Assembly (NCBI RefSeq): GCF_005519465.1
Contig: NZ_CP027859.1
Coordinates: forward strand, 1,302,001-1,366,000
Direction of reading: 5' to 3'
DNA: 64,000 bases
Source of the DNA: Streptomyces clavuligerus
Lineage (GTDB): Bacteria > Actinomycetota > Actinomycetes > Streptomycetales > Streptomycetaceae
Shown here: positions 1 through 6,814 of the stretch, one piece after another
Layout of the letters: every line of letters starts with the position of its first letter
Numbering within the stretch: the stretch's first letter is position 1
Notes under the pieces: model-generated
What the model saw: only the letters and a program-made list of their open reading frames with translations
Databases searched by the model: none
What the model was told of the DNA's origin: nothing
Translations under genes and position numbers: made by a program

Positions 1-408
1 GCCGAAGATCTCGGTCTGCTGCTCGACGGTCAGCAGCACGCCGTGCTCGTGGGCGTCGATCATCCGGTCCAGTCCGGCGCCGAGCCGCTGGAGGCGGTCG
101 ATCCGTTCGGCGACCTGGGCGCGCTGCGCGCGCAGCGCCCCCGGCACATCCGCGGCCGGGCCGTCCAGGACGGCGCGAATCCTGTCCAGGCCGAGACCGG
201 TCTCGCGGTAGACGGCGATGCGGTGGAGGCGTTCCAGATCACCGGCGGTGTAGAGCCGGTACCCGGCGGCCGTGCGCAGCGACGGCCGCGCCAGACCGAT
301 CTCGTCCCAGTGGTGCAGCGCGCGGACGGTCACGTCCAGACGCGCCGAGACCTGGCCGACGGTCAGACCATCGGGCAGGCCGTCGGTGGTGGCGGTGGCG
401 TCAGACAC
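1..408 (-). CDS. MerR-family transcriptional regulator (3' part cut by window edge)
   Basis: The 136 visible codons begin with an N-terminal MerR winged-helix domain at about residues 13-85 (LTVGQVSARLDVTVRALHHW, then the typical AAGYRLYTAGDLERL). A dimerisation helix follows, ending in LLTVEQQTEIFG at the window edge. That ending resembles the start of a TipAS-type effector domain, so a TipAL-like ligand-binding regulator is possible (inference). The GTG start at 408 lies inside the end of the VOC gene: GTGTCTGA contains both this start and the upstream stop, an 8-base overlap implying translational coupling. The ligand is unknown. The pairing suggests that it controls the small-molecule-binding VOC protein encoded with it. 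MerR identity is certain; the C-terminal domain is not visible. Confidence 0.9.
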   Translation of the reverse strand, partial: MSDATATTDGLPDGLTVGQVSARLDVTVRALHHWDEIGLARPSLRTAAGYRLYTAGDLERLHRIAVYRETGLGLDRIRAVLDGPAADVPGALRAQRAQVAERIDRLQRLGAGLDRMIDAHEHGVLLTVEQQTEIFG

Positions 409-949
409 GCTTTCCCTTGTCGTCGTGCCCCGGGCCCGGTGGGGTGATCCCGATCGCCGCGAGGTTGCGGGCCTCCTGACTCGCCGGGTCGAAGGGTTTC
501 GCGGCGGTGAGGACGACACGTGTGTTCTCGGGGGTGGTCACCGTGATGTCGCGGGTGTTCCAGGGGGTGTCCGAAGGGCCGTCGACCGAGTCCGGGCGCA
601 CCGCGCGACAGGCGTCGACCAGGGAGTCGACCTGGCTGAGCACGCACGCGAAATTGAGGCTCAGGGCCGGTATCCGACCCGGTGTCCGTTCCGGAGCATC
701 CACCGCGGGGACGAGGAGGACGTCCTGGAACGCCCAGCGGCGCAGATGCACCAGCCTGCCGGGGACGGTGAACAGTTCGAAGAACCCGAGCCCCCGGACC
801 CAGAAGTCCACCGAAGCCGCCAGATCGTGGGTGGGGATCGTCGCGAACGCGGGCATTCCATAGATGCCGCGGAACGGCTCCGGCGGGACCGCGTCGGGGC
901 CGGGGGCGGGTACGGGACTCACGTCGAACGCGTTGTGGTAGTCGTTCAT
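401..949 (-). CDS. VOC (glyoxalase/bleomycin-resistance) superfamily protein
   Basis: This 182-residue protein carries one vicinal-oxygen-chelate module, centred on PAFATIPTHDLAASVDFWV and GLGFFELFTV, with a second half around LSLNFACVLSQVDSLVDACR. VOC proteins bind or isomerise small molecules through paired beta-alpha-beta-beta-beta units; the substrate cannot be read from sequence. I chose the ATG at 949 because GGAG lies ten bases upstream; a GTG at 958 is an in-frame alternative. It is the first gene of a two-gene unit and overlaps the MerR regulator by eight bases. Such pairs often act in resistance to, or sensing of, a small toxic compound, but nothing here fixes the ligand. Confidence 0.85.
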   Translation of the reverse strand: MNDYHNAFDVSPVPAPGPDAVPPEPFRGIYGMPAFATIPTHDLAASVDFWVRGLGFFELFTVPGRLVHLRRWAFQDVLLVPAVDAPERTPGRIPALSLNFACVLSQVDSLVDACRAVRPDSVDGPSDTPWNTRDITVTTPENTRVVLTAAKPFDPASQEARNLAAIGITPPGPGHDDKGKRV

Positions 950-1070
950 GCGCCCCACTCTCCGGCCTCACGCGGCGTGAGGGTCAAGCCGGGCCCGCAC
1001 GGCGTGAGGGCCAAAGCCGGGTCCGCGCCCCCGCCCCGCCGACGCGACCGGCGCGGTTCGCGGCGGCCGG

Positions 1071-1778
1071 TCATATCTCCTGGAAGGCGCCGGACTGCGG
1101 CTCCCAGACCGAGCAGTCGTGGGCGAAGAACACCCGCTGCGGATCGAACGCGGCTATCCGCTCCAGCCAGTCGGGACAGGCCGGCAGGGGCTGCTCCACC
1201 CCGTCCCGCGCGGCCCGGTGGGCGAGGTGGTCCGCGGCGAAATCGGACGCGACGTCGTGTGACTGACCGGCGAGGACCACCGTGCCGTCCGGCCGTCGCA
1301 GGACCAGCGACTGGTGCCCGGGGGTGTGCCCCGGCGTCGGAACGACCAGGACGCCCGGCCACACCTCGGCCTCACCGGTGAGTTCCTCGTACACCACGCC
1401 GGGGAAGTCGACGAGTCCGTCGAAGGTGTAGCCGCCCCGGCGGGCGGTGGCCAGCTCCGTCTTCTGCACGACGACGGGCCTGCCCGGCAGGAGGCGGTTG
1501 CCGCCGCAGTGGTCGAAGTGCAGATGGCAGTTGACGACGAGGGAGATGTCACGCGGCTCGGCCCCGGCGGCCGACAGGGCGTCCGGCAGCGACCGCCGCC
1601 GGGGACGGTAGTGGGCCTCCGTCTCCGGGTCGCCCCTGCCGATGCCGGTGTCGAAGAGGATCAGCCCCCGGGGGTGCCGCACCAGATACGCGAGGACGGG
1701 CTCGACCCGGGGGTGCAGGCCGCCCGTCTCCGCGACAGGGCGGACGAAATATCCCAGATCCAGTCGGCGCACGGCCAT
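1071..1778 (-). CDS. MBL-fold metallo-hydrolase (AHL-lactonase-like)
   Basis: A 235-residue metallo-beta-lactamase-fold enzyme with the metal-binding signature HLHFDH (residues 85-90) followed by CGG, a second histidine in PTPGHTPGHQS, the bridging aspartate region around LAGQSHD and a late histidine in VFFAHD. Order and spacing fit the N-acyl homoserine lactonase / quinolone-hydrolase-like branch, which opens lactone or ester rings with two zinc ions. There is no signal peptide, so it is probably cytoplasmic. The ATG at 1778 follows GGGAGAG; the frame stays open far upstream, but that extension lies antisense to the next gene and is not credible. It diverges from the secreted NTF2-like protein across about 180 bases. 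Fold is certain, substrate unknown. Confidence 0.88.
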   Translation of the reverse strand: MAVRRLDLGYFVRPVAETGGLHPRVEPVLAYLVRHPRGLILFDTGIGRGDPETEAHYRPRRRSLPDALSAAGAEPRDISLVVNCHLHFDHCGGNRLLPGRPVVVQKTELATARRGGYTFDGLVDFPGVVYEELTGEAEVWPGVLVVPTPGHTPGHQSLVLRRPDGTVVLAGQSHDVASDFAADHLAHRAARDGVEQPLPACPDWLERIAAFDPQRVFFAHDCSVWEPQSGAFQEI

Positions 1779-1955
1779 GTTCTCTCCCATACGGCCATCC
1801 TGCCGGACCGCGCGGAGCCCCGCGGGCTTACCTCGGAGGTCATCGCGGCCGGGGCGCGGCCCGCGCAGACTGTGATCACTGACGGGCGAACGGCCCCCGG
1901 ACACCGGGTCCTTGGGGGTCCCTTCGCCCTTCACCCCCTCGACCAGGAGTTGGAC

Positions 1956-2999
1956 ATGTCTCGCCGCCGCATCCGTTCCGCGTTCGTCGTCGCCACCGCA
2001 GCCGCGCTGCTTCCGCTCGGGCCGCTGGACCCGTTCGAACCGCTCGGTTCCGGGGCCGCGGTCGCCGCCGGACCCGTCGCCGCCGCCTGCGCACCGGCCC
2101 CGGCGGTCGCCCCGGCGGCGCGCCCGCTCCCGGCGAACGTGGCCGCGTTCATGGAGGCGTACTGCGCCTGGGGCGCCCGGCCGGAGGTCGGGACGTATAT
2201 GGCGCTGTTCACCGGGACGGGGACGCTCATGGACTCCGGGCTCCCCGCCCCGATCGGCAAGGACGCCATCCGGGCCCAGATGGAGAGCCTTCTCCTGCAC
2301 ATCCCGGACTACCGCTTCCGCCCGCGGACCGTGCACGCCTCGCCCGATGGCCGGGTCGCGTTCGTGACGGCGCTCAACACCGGGACGGTGAAGGTGGCAA
2401 AGGACCCGGAGGGGGAGCCGGTCGGCCGGGAGTTCTCGTACATCACCACGCACCGGCTCGTCCTCGACGGGGCGCGGGTCCGGGAGGGGCGCCGGTTCTG
2501 GGACCAGACGCAGTTGTTCCGCCCGCTGGCGCCGCACCTGCCCGACCTCTTCGCCGAGATCCCGGCCGTCCCACCGGCCGGGCCCCGCACCCATGACCGC
2601 CTCACCGCGTGGAACACCCGGGACTCCGCCGCGCTGGTCGCCGGGGTGACCGGCTTCACCCGGCTGACCGGCCCCGGGCTCACGGCACCCCGCACCGGCC
2701 GTGCGCAGGCACGGGCCTATCTGGAGAGGTTCTTCAGCGGGGCGCACGGGCTGAGCCTCCGGCCCGGGAGGACGGTGACGGACGGACGGGTCACCTACCG
2801 CGAGTGGGTCGGCGGGGCCAGGGTCGGACCGCCGGGGCACGAACGGCGCATGACCTACGGCATCTCGGAGCGCTTCACCCACGCCGACCGGGGCGGTGTC
2901 ACCTGGGAGCTGTCCTTCGACACCCTCGACATGGTCGCCACCCCCGCCGAGATCGCCGAGCTGCGGAAGATTCTCTTCCCGCCCCGGACGGCCCCCTGA
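1956..2999 (+). CDS. secreted protein with two SnoaL/NTF2-like domains
   Basis: A 347-residue protein. The N-terminus (SRRRIRSAFVVATAAALLP) looks like a Sec signal peptide, followed by an alanine/proline-rich linker. The first cone-shaped SnoaL-like domain runs from about residue 60 (VAAFMEAYCAWG, IGKDAIRAQMESLLL) and a second, shorter one from about residue 215 (RLTAWNTRDSAALVAGVTGF, ARAYLERFFSG). SnoaL-like folds serve as isomerases, cyclases or ligand-binding domains; no catalytic His-Asp pair is obvious. The ATG at 1956 is six bases after AGGAG. It has its own promoter region and stands alone. Probable extracytoplasmic ligand-binding or enzyme role, substrate unknown. Confidence 0.72.
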   Translation: MSRRRIRSAFVVATAAALLPLGPLDPFEPLGSGAAVAAGPVAAACAPAPAVAPAARPLPANVAAFMEAYCAWGARPEVGTYMALFTGTGTLMDSGLPAPIGKDAIRAQMESLLLHIPDYRFRPRTVHASPDGRVAFVTALNTGTVKVAKDPEGEPVGREFSYITTHRLVLDGARVREGRRFWDQTQLFRPLAPHLPDLFAEIPAVPPAGPRTHDRLTAWNTRDSAALVAGVTGFTRLTGPGLTAPRTGRAQARAYLERFFSGAHGLSLRPGRTVTDGRVTYREWVGGARVGPPGHERRMTYGISERFTHADRGGVTWELSFDTLDMVATPAEIAELRKILFPPRTAP

Positions 3000-3184
3000 C
3001 AGCTCTCCCGGACCGACACCTCACGGGGCGGCCGTCCGGAGCGTCCGCCTCCGATCGGGCACGGTACGGACTTCTCGTGGTGCTTGACGGGCATGTGGGG
3101 CTGGCCGGGAGGAACACCTCGGGTGTGGCGGGTGTGCGACGGTGGGTTCGCCCTGTCCCGCTGACGAGAGGGAGTTGACGAGCA

Positions 3185-3562
3185 ATGACCAAGCCGTCCA
3201 TCCGCAGGTGCTTCGGCGTCGCCGCCGCGACCATGGCCGCGCTGGCCGCCACGGTCGTTCCGGCGTCGGCCGCGTCCAGCGATGTGTCCATACTCATCAA
3301 CCGCACGAACTGCAATCAGAACGACTACTTCGAGATACACAACAACAATGGCCGTGACACGCTCTGCTTCGCCAACGCCGGTTCGATGCCCGTCGCCATC
3401 TATGGCGTCAACTGGATCGAGTCGGGGAACAACGTGGTGACCTTCGAGTTCCAGCGGAACCTGAGCGAGCCCCGGCTGGAGACCGTCACCCTCGACAAGT
3501 GGCGTTCGTGGCAGCCCGGTCAGCCGTCCATTCACCGGGTCACTTGGATCAGAATCCACTGA
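3185..3562 (+). CDS. secreted beta/gamma-crystallin / killer-toxin-like protein
   Basis: A 125-residue preprotein. The signal peptide (SIRRCFGVAAATMAALAATV, cleaved around ASAA-SS) is followed by a mature domain of about 95 residues. The mature part contains YFEIHNNNGRDTLCFANAG and two cysteines that could form one disulfide, in the pattern of one-domain bacterial beta/gamma-crystallins such as the Streptomyces killer-toxin-like proteins. Members of that group are exported, very stable and sometimes antifungal; activity here is inference. The ATG at 3185 is preceded by GGGAG. The gene is monocistronic and ends just before a textbook terminator. Family assignment is moderate because it rests on pattern recognition only. 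Confidence 0.6.
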   Translation: MTKPSIRRCFGVAAATMAALAATVVPASAASSDVSILINRTNCNQNDYFEIHNNNGRDTLCFANAGSMPVAIYGVNWIESGNNVVTFEFQRNLSEPRLETVTLDKWRSWQPGQPSIHRVTWIRIH

Positions 3563-3578
3563 CGCGCGATCGATGTAC

Positions 3579-3610
3579 GGGGGCGCCCTTCGGGGCGCCC
3601 CCCTTTTTTT
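3579..3610 (+). terminator. intrinsic terminator after the crystallin-like gene
   Basis: A perfect 10-base stem GGGGGCGCCC / GGGCGCCCCC closes on a TTCG tetraloop (3589-3592) and is followed by seven T residues (3604-3610). It begins 16 bases after the stop codon. This is a canonical Rho-independent terminator, unusually complete for Streptomyces. Confidence 0.95.
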
Positions 3611-4051
3611 CTGTTCTCCGCGGGCTCCTGCCCCTGCGCCGCCGGCCCGCAGGGGCACCGGCGTACACCGGGCCCGGGGCCGGGCACGGTCTTCGGCCAC
3701 CCCACCCCACCCCGGGCCCCGATTCCCGGCCTCCGGACCTCCGACTCCGGACCTCCGTGTGTGAACCGGACAACCCTGGCGGGGCACCGGTGACTGATTA
3801 AAGGTGTCAGTCGGTCAGCCGGTGTGTGTTGTGCGCCACGGTCGCACCGTCCCGGCCACGGGCGATGGAAGCCGACAGTGCCCTCGCCCCGGCCGGCCGC
3901 GTCCCGCGCCCCCCGTCGACACCCGGCGGCGCTTGGATAACATGATCGGATTAACGGCGATCGCCCTGATCACTCGCCCCTCGCGGGGAACGTGCCACGT
4001 GGTACGAAAAATGACATTTCTCTACATATCAAACACATAGGCTAAATCAAA
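3611..4051. other. intergenic region with AT-rich promoter segment upstream of PAP2 gene
   Basis: No credible gene is seen. The last 100 bases are markedly AT-rich for this genome (4010-4075). A near-perfect palindrome GTGCCACGTGGTAC (3992-4005, core CCACGTGG exact) and a pair TGATC/GATCA (about 3941-3971) lie just before them, so this is probably the control region of the PAP2 gene. A short open frame at 3804-4040 lacks a ribosome-binding site and coding bias. Confidence 0.5.
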
Positions 4052-5401
4052 TTGATACGTAAAAAATCGCAGCTTTCTTCGCGAATAGAAAGCGGAACTG
4101 CGGTCGCTGCGTGGCGCCAACCGCGGGTGATGATGTGGATCGCGGCGGGCGCGGTGGCCCTCGGGTTCCTTCTCGCGCTGGAGATCGCCGCACGCCGCTA
4201 CGGGCTGCCGGGACCCATCGTCCACCAGGCGCGGGAGGCGATATTCGTCCCCGCGTCCGGGCCCCTCCTCTACGCCAGCATGGCGCTGATGATGGTGGTG
4301 CTCACCTGGCGGCAGCGGTTCATCGCCGCCGCCGCAGCGGTCGGCATCGACCTCGCCTTCGCCCTCGTACGGTGGGCCCTCGACGCCGAGCAGGGATACG
4401 GCAACGGCGCGCTGCTCGTCGTCCTGGGCTGCGCGGTCCTCGCCGTCACCCACCGCACCGGCCAGGAGCGGATGCTGCTGCTGAAGGGCGTCGGGCTGGG
4501 CCTGCTGCTGGTGGCGGGCCGCAAGACCGGTGACACCTGGCTGCTGATCACCTCGAAGACCCGCCCCGAGGTGCTCGACCAGTACGTACTCACCGCCGAC
4601 CAGGCGCTGGGCAACCCGGCCTGGCTGGTCGGCCGGATGGTCGAGGCCACCGGGCCGGTCGGCGCCCACGTCCTCGACTGGGTCTATGTCAAGCTCGCCG
4701 TCGCCGCGGTCGTCTTCGCGGTGTACCAGCTCCGCCATGTGGCCACCGAGCGCCGCTTCCCGCGCCACCACCTGGTGCGCACCTTCCTCGTCATCGGTCT
4801 GCTCGGCCCCGGCATCTACATGATCTTCCCCGTCGTCGGTCCGGTCTTCGCCTTCGGACCCGACGGCGGACCGTGGGCGCTGGCCGATCTGTGGCCCGAC
4901 ACGGCCCCGCAGATCACCACCCCGCAGCACATGCCGTTCGACGGGATCACCCCCCGCAACTGCATGCCCAGCCTGCACACGGCCTGGGCCGTCGCGATCT
5001 TCATCCACTCCCGGAAGGCCCCGCGCCTGCTGCGCCTCGGCGGCACCTTCTGGCTGATCGCCACGCTCGCCGCGACGCTCGGATTCGGCTACCACTACGG
5101 GGTCGACCTCGTCGCCGGTGTGGTGTTCACGCTCACCATCGAGGCCGGGCTGCGCGCGTTCGACCGCGGCTGGGACCCCTCGGGCATCCGGATCGTCGCT
5201 TACGGTCTGACCGTCTTCACCGCGTTCCTGGTGTCGTACCGCTATCTGTCGATGGAGATGGCCGACCACCCGTGGGTGTTCGGGCCGCTGCTCATCCTCG
5301 CGATGCTCTCGGTGATCGTCCTCTATGTCCGGACCACCCGGCAGTGGGACGCGGAGGCCGAGTCGGCCCCGCAGCCGAAGTCGCAGCTCGAACCGGCGTG
5401 A
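4052..5401 (+). CDS. PAP2-superfamily integral membrane phosphatase/phosphotransferase
   Basis: A 449-residue polytopic membrane protein with about ten hydrophobic segments. The C-terminal half carries the PAP2 signature: TPRNCMPSLHTAWA (C2 motif, PSLH) and GFGYHYGVDLVAG (C3 motif, catalytic His and Asp). The layout resembles the inositol-phosphorylceramide-synthase/AUR1-like subgroup, which acts on lipid phosphates at the membrane face. The assigned TTG start at 4052 has no clear ribosome-binding site; a GTG-ATG-ATG cluster near 4128 would give a start right before the first membrane helix. It converges on the terpene synthase gene, with a shared hairpin between them. A lipid or prenyl-phosphate substrate is plausible but inferred. 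Confidence 0.8.
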   Translation: MIRKKSQLSSRIESGTAVAAWRQPRVMMWIAAGAVALGFLLALEIAARRYGLPGPIVHQAREAIFVPASGPLLYASMALMMVVLTWRQRFIAAAAAVGIDLAFALVRWALDAEQGYGNGALLVVLGCAVLAVTHRTGQERMLLLKGVGLGLLLVAGRKTGDTWLLITSKTRPEVLDQYVLTADQALGNPAWLVGRMVEATGPVGAHVLDWVYVKLAVAAVVFAVYQLRHVATERRFPRHHLVRTFLVIGLLGPGIYMIFPVVGPVFAFGPDGGPWALADLWPDTAPQITTPQHMPFDGITPRNCMPSLHTAWAVAIFIHSRKAPRLLRLGGTFWLIATLAATLGFGYHYGVDLVAGVVFTLTIEAGLRAFDRGWDPSGIRIVAYGLTVFTAFLVSYRYLSMEMADHPWVFGPLLILAMLSVIVLYVRTTRQWDAEAESAPQPKSQLEPA

Positions 5402-5417
5402 GACGGGTCACACCCTC

Positions 5418-5454
5418 CCCGTTCGTCCGGTGACCGACTCACCGGACGAACGGG
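5418..5454. terminator. bidirectional terminator between convergent PAP2 and terpene synthase genes
   Basis: A perfect 16-base stem (CCCGTTCGTCCGGTGA and its complement) closes on a five-base loop CCGAC. It sits 17 bases after the PAP2 stop and 28 bases beyond the 3' end of the convergent gene. There is no T tract, as is usual for streptomycete bidirectional terminators. Confidence 0.88.
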
Positions 5455-5481
5455 CCCGGGCCGCCGTCGGCCGCGCCCGGT

Positions 5482-6471
5482 TCAGCCCGACGACCGGGCG
5501 ACGAGATTCTCCAGTCCGAGATCGCCGGGGTGATCGCGGGTGGTGTACCGCGAGGCGCCGCGACCCCAGTCGTGGTACCCGCGGCAGAACGCGGACAGCG
5601 CGTCGGCGTACCGGTCGAGCACGGCCCCCTCGACACCGAGGGCCCGGCCCAGCTCCGGCAGCCCGGACCGCAGTCGCAGGAAGGACTCGATCGAGCCCTG
5701 GACCAGGTCGCACACCCGGGTGACGGCCTCCGGCCCGGTGAGTCCGCCGTGGTGCACGAGGCTCAGGACGAGGTTGGCGTGGCCCTGCGCCCGGTCCTTC
5801 TCGAACGAGTGGAGCTCGTTCATGCCGATCACCGCATCGGACGTGGTGAACCGCATCCCGTCGAGCCGGCTGGAGTGCCAGGCCCGCCGCGGGACCTCGT
5901 ACCCCCCGACCCGTTCCGCCAGGGCGAAGAGCGGGCGGCAGCAGATCGTCCGGTGCCGCGCGCGCAGATGCGCGGCCGGGTCCAGGACGGCGCCGTGCGC
6001 GCGGTCGGCGAGCTTGGTGGGCCAGCCCGCCAGATAGTCCACCCACTCATGGACCGTCCGCCGCCGCCACGCGTCCGACATGCCCGCCCGCATCCGCTCC
6101 CAGCAGTCGCTGAACGCCACCACGATCGGCGGCGAGGCCGCCGTGGCCGCCGTCCCCTTCCACAACAGGTCCGTCAGCTCCGCGCAGACCGCCAAAGCGT
6201 CCCGCTCCCGCCCGTCCCCGGCGTCGAATTGATCGTCGAAGAGGAAGGTCCACCCGAGGACGTCGACGCAGAGATCCAGGTCCGCACCGGTCGCGTGCGG
6301 ATATCCATAGGCGCCGATGTCGGCCACACAGGAGAACTCGTAACGCCGCCTGGCCTCCTCGCCGCGCACCAGGTCCATGGCGTGGACCCAGTCGAGATGA
6401 CGGGCCCTCGCGCGGGCGAGATCCGGACTGACACGGCTCGGCGCGGGCACCGCGAATTCGAATTCCTGCAT
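5482..6471 (-). CDS. class I terpene synthase (sesquiterpene-cyclase type)
   Basis: A 329-residue protein of the size and motif pattern of single-domain bacterial terpene cyclases. The aspartate-rich motif DDQFD is at residues 79-83 (FLFDDQFD). The NSE triad appears as NELHSFEKD (218-226), where the last acidic position is Asp rather than Glu. The RY pair is at 308-309 (SRYTTRD). These residues bind three magnesium ions and the diphosphate of farnesyl or geranyl diphosphate and trigger cyclisation in the cytoplasm. The ATG at 6471 has GGGG six bases upstream; a TTG at 6483 is less likely. No P450 or prenyltransferase is adjacent. The product cannot be predicted from sequence alone. Confidence 0.9.
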   Translation of the reverse strand: MQEFEFAVPAPSRVSPDLARARARHLDWVHAMDLVRGEEARRRYEFSCVADIGAYGYPHATGADLDLCVDVLGWTFLFDDQFDAGDGRERDALAVCAELTDLLWKGTAATAASPPIVVAFSDCWERMRAGMSDAWRRRTVHEWVDYLAGWPTKLADRAHGAVLDPAAHLRARHRTICCRPLFALAERVGGYEVPRRAWHSSRLDGMRFTTSDAVIGMNELHSFEKDRAQGHANLVLSLVHHGGLTGPEAVTRVCDLVQGSIESFLRLRSGLPELGRALGVEGAVLDRYADALSAFCRGYHDWGRGASRYTTRDHPGDLGLENLVARSSG

Positions 6472-6586
6472 CAATGACCCCAACTCTCGTGAACGCTGCG
6501 CACATTATGGGGACGCCGGTGGCGCGGTACGGCGGAAACCCGTCACCGTGATCGGCGCGGTGGCCGGGAGGGGCGTCGCGGTGCGA

Positions 6587-6592
6587 TAGAGT
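6587..6592 (+). promoter_or_regulatory. -10 element of the structured RNA, copy A
   Basis: The hexamer TAGAGT (TAnnnT type) directly abuts the first base conserved between the two RNA copies. Copy B has TACGAT at the identical position, although flanking bases differ. No convincing -35 element is visible. Confidence 0.5.
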
Positions 6593-6597
6593 GATCT

Positions 6598-6748
6598 TGT
6601 TGCTCGCGCCGGTGGAAGCCGGTCGGGGCACATGCGTTGGTGGTCCAAGGAAAGACACCCCACTTCCCGTGGGGGGATGCAGGTGCAAGGCCTGCCCAGC
6701 GCTCCGCACCACAGGCCCCGGCCTCCTCGATGGAGGCCGGGGCCTGTG
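6598..6748 (+). ncRNA. duplicated structured RNA element with terminator, copy A
   Basis: Bases 6593-6707 match 38596-38710 at 113 of 115 positions. Visible pairing: CGTTGG (6635-6640) with CCAGCG (6696-6701) encloses hairpins CCCCAC/GTGGGG (6658-6674) and GCAGG/CCTGC (6679-6695). A 17-base perfect stem with a TCGAT loop (6710-6748) then looks like a terminator. The loop GGTGCAAGG resembles the B12 box of cobalamin riboswitches, but the usual downstream box is missing, so that relation is a guess. No plus-strand gene follows within many kilobases, so copy A looks like a free-standing RNA rather than a 5' leader. The start near 6598 is inferred from the -10. Confidence 0.6.
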
Positions 6749-6814
6749 TCATGTGCCCTGATGTGCGGCGCGGCGGCGGGTGAGCAGGGCGCCGCCCCCG
6801 GGCCCGGCGGGTGG

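Noticed and set aside
1779..2882. Upstream extension of the metallo-hydrolase frame
   Set aside because: The extension runs antisense through the NTF2-like gene; the ATG at 1778 with GGGAGAG is the proper start.
3804..4040. 78-codon frame before the PAP2 gene
   Set aside because: No ribosome-binding site, mixed codon bias and AT-rich end typical of a promoter.
6598..6748. Conserved RNA element read as a small protein gene (frame containing RWWSKERHP)
   Set aside because: The two copies are conserved at DNA level with no start codon or ribosome-binding site in common, and the region is full of complementary stems.
6598..6748. The structured RNA as a minus-strand leader of the terpene synthase
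   Set aside because: On that strand the terminator-like hairpin would come first and the -10 last; the plus strand gives a consistent promoter-body-terminator order.
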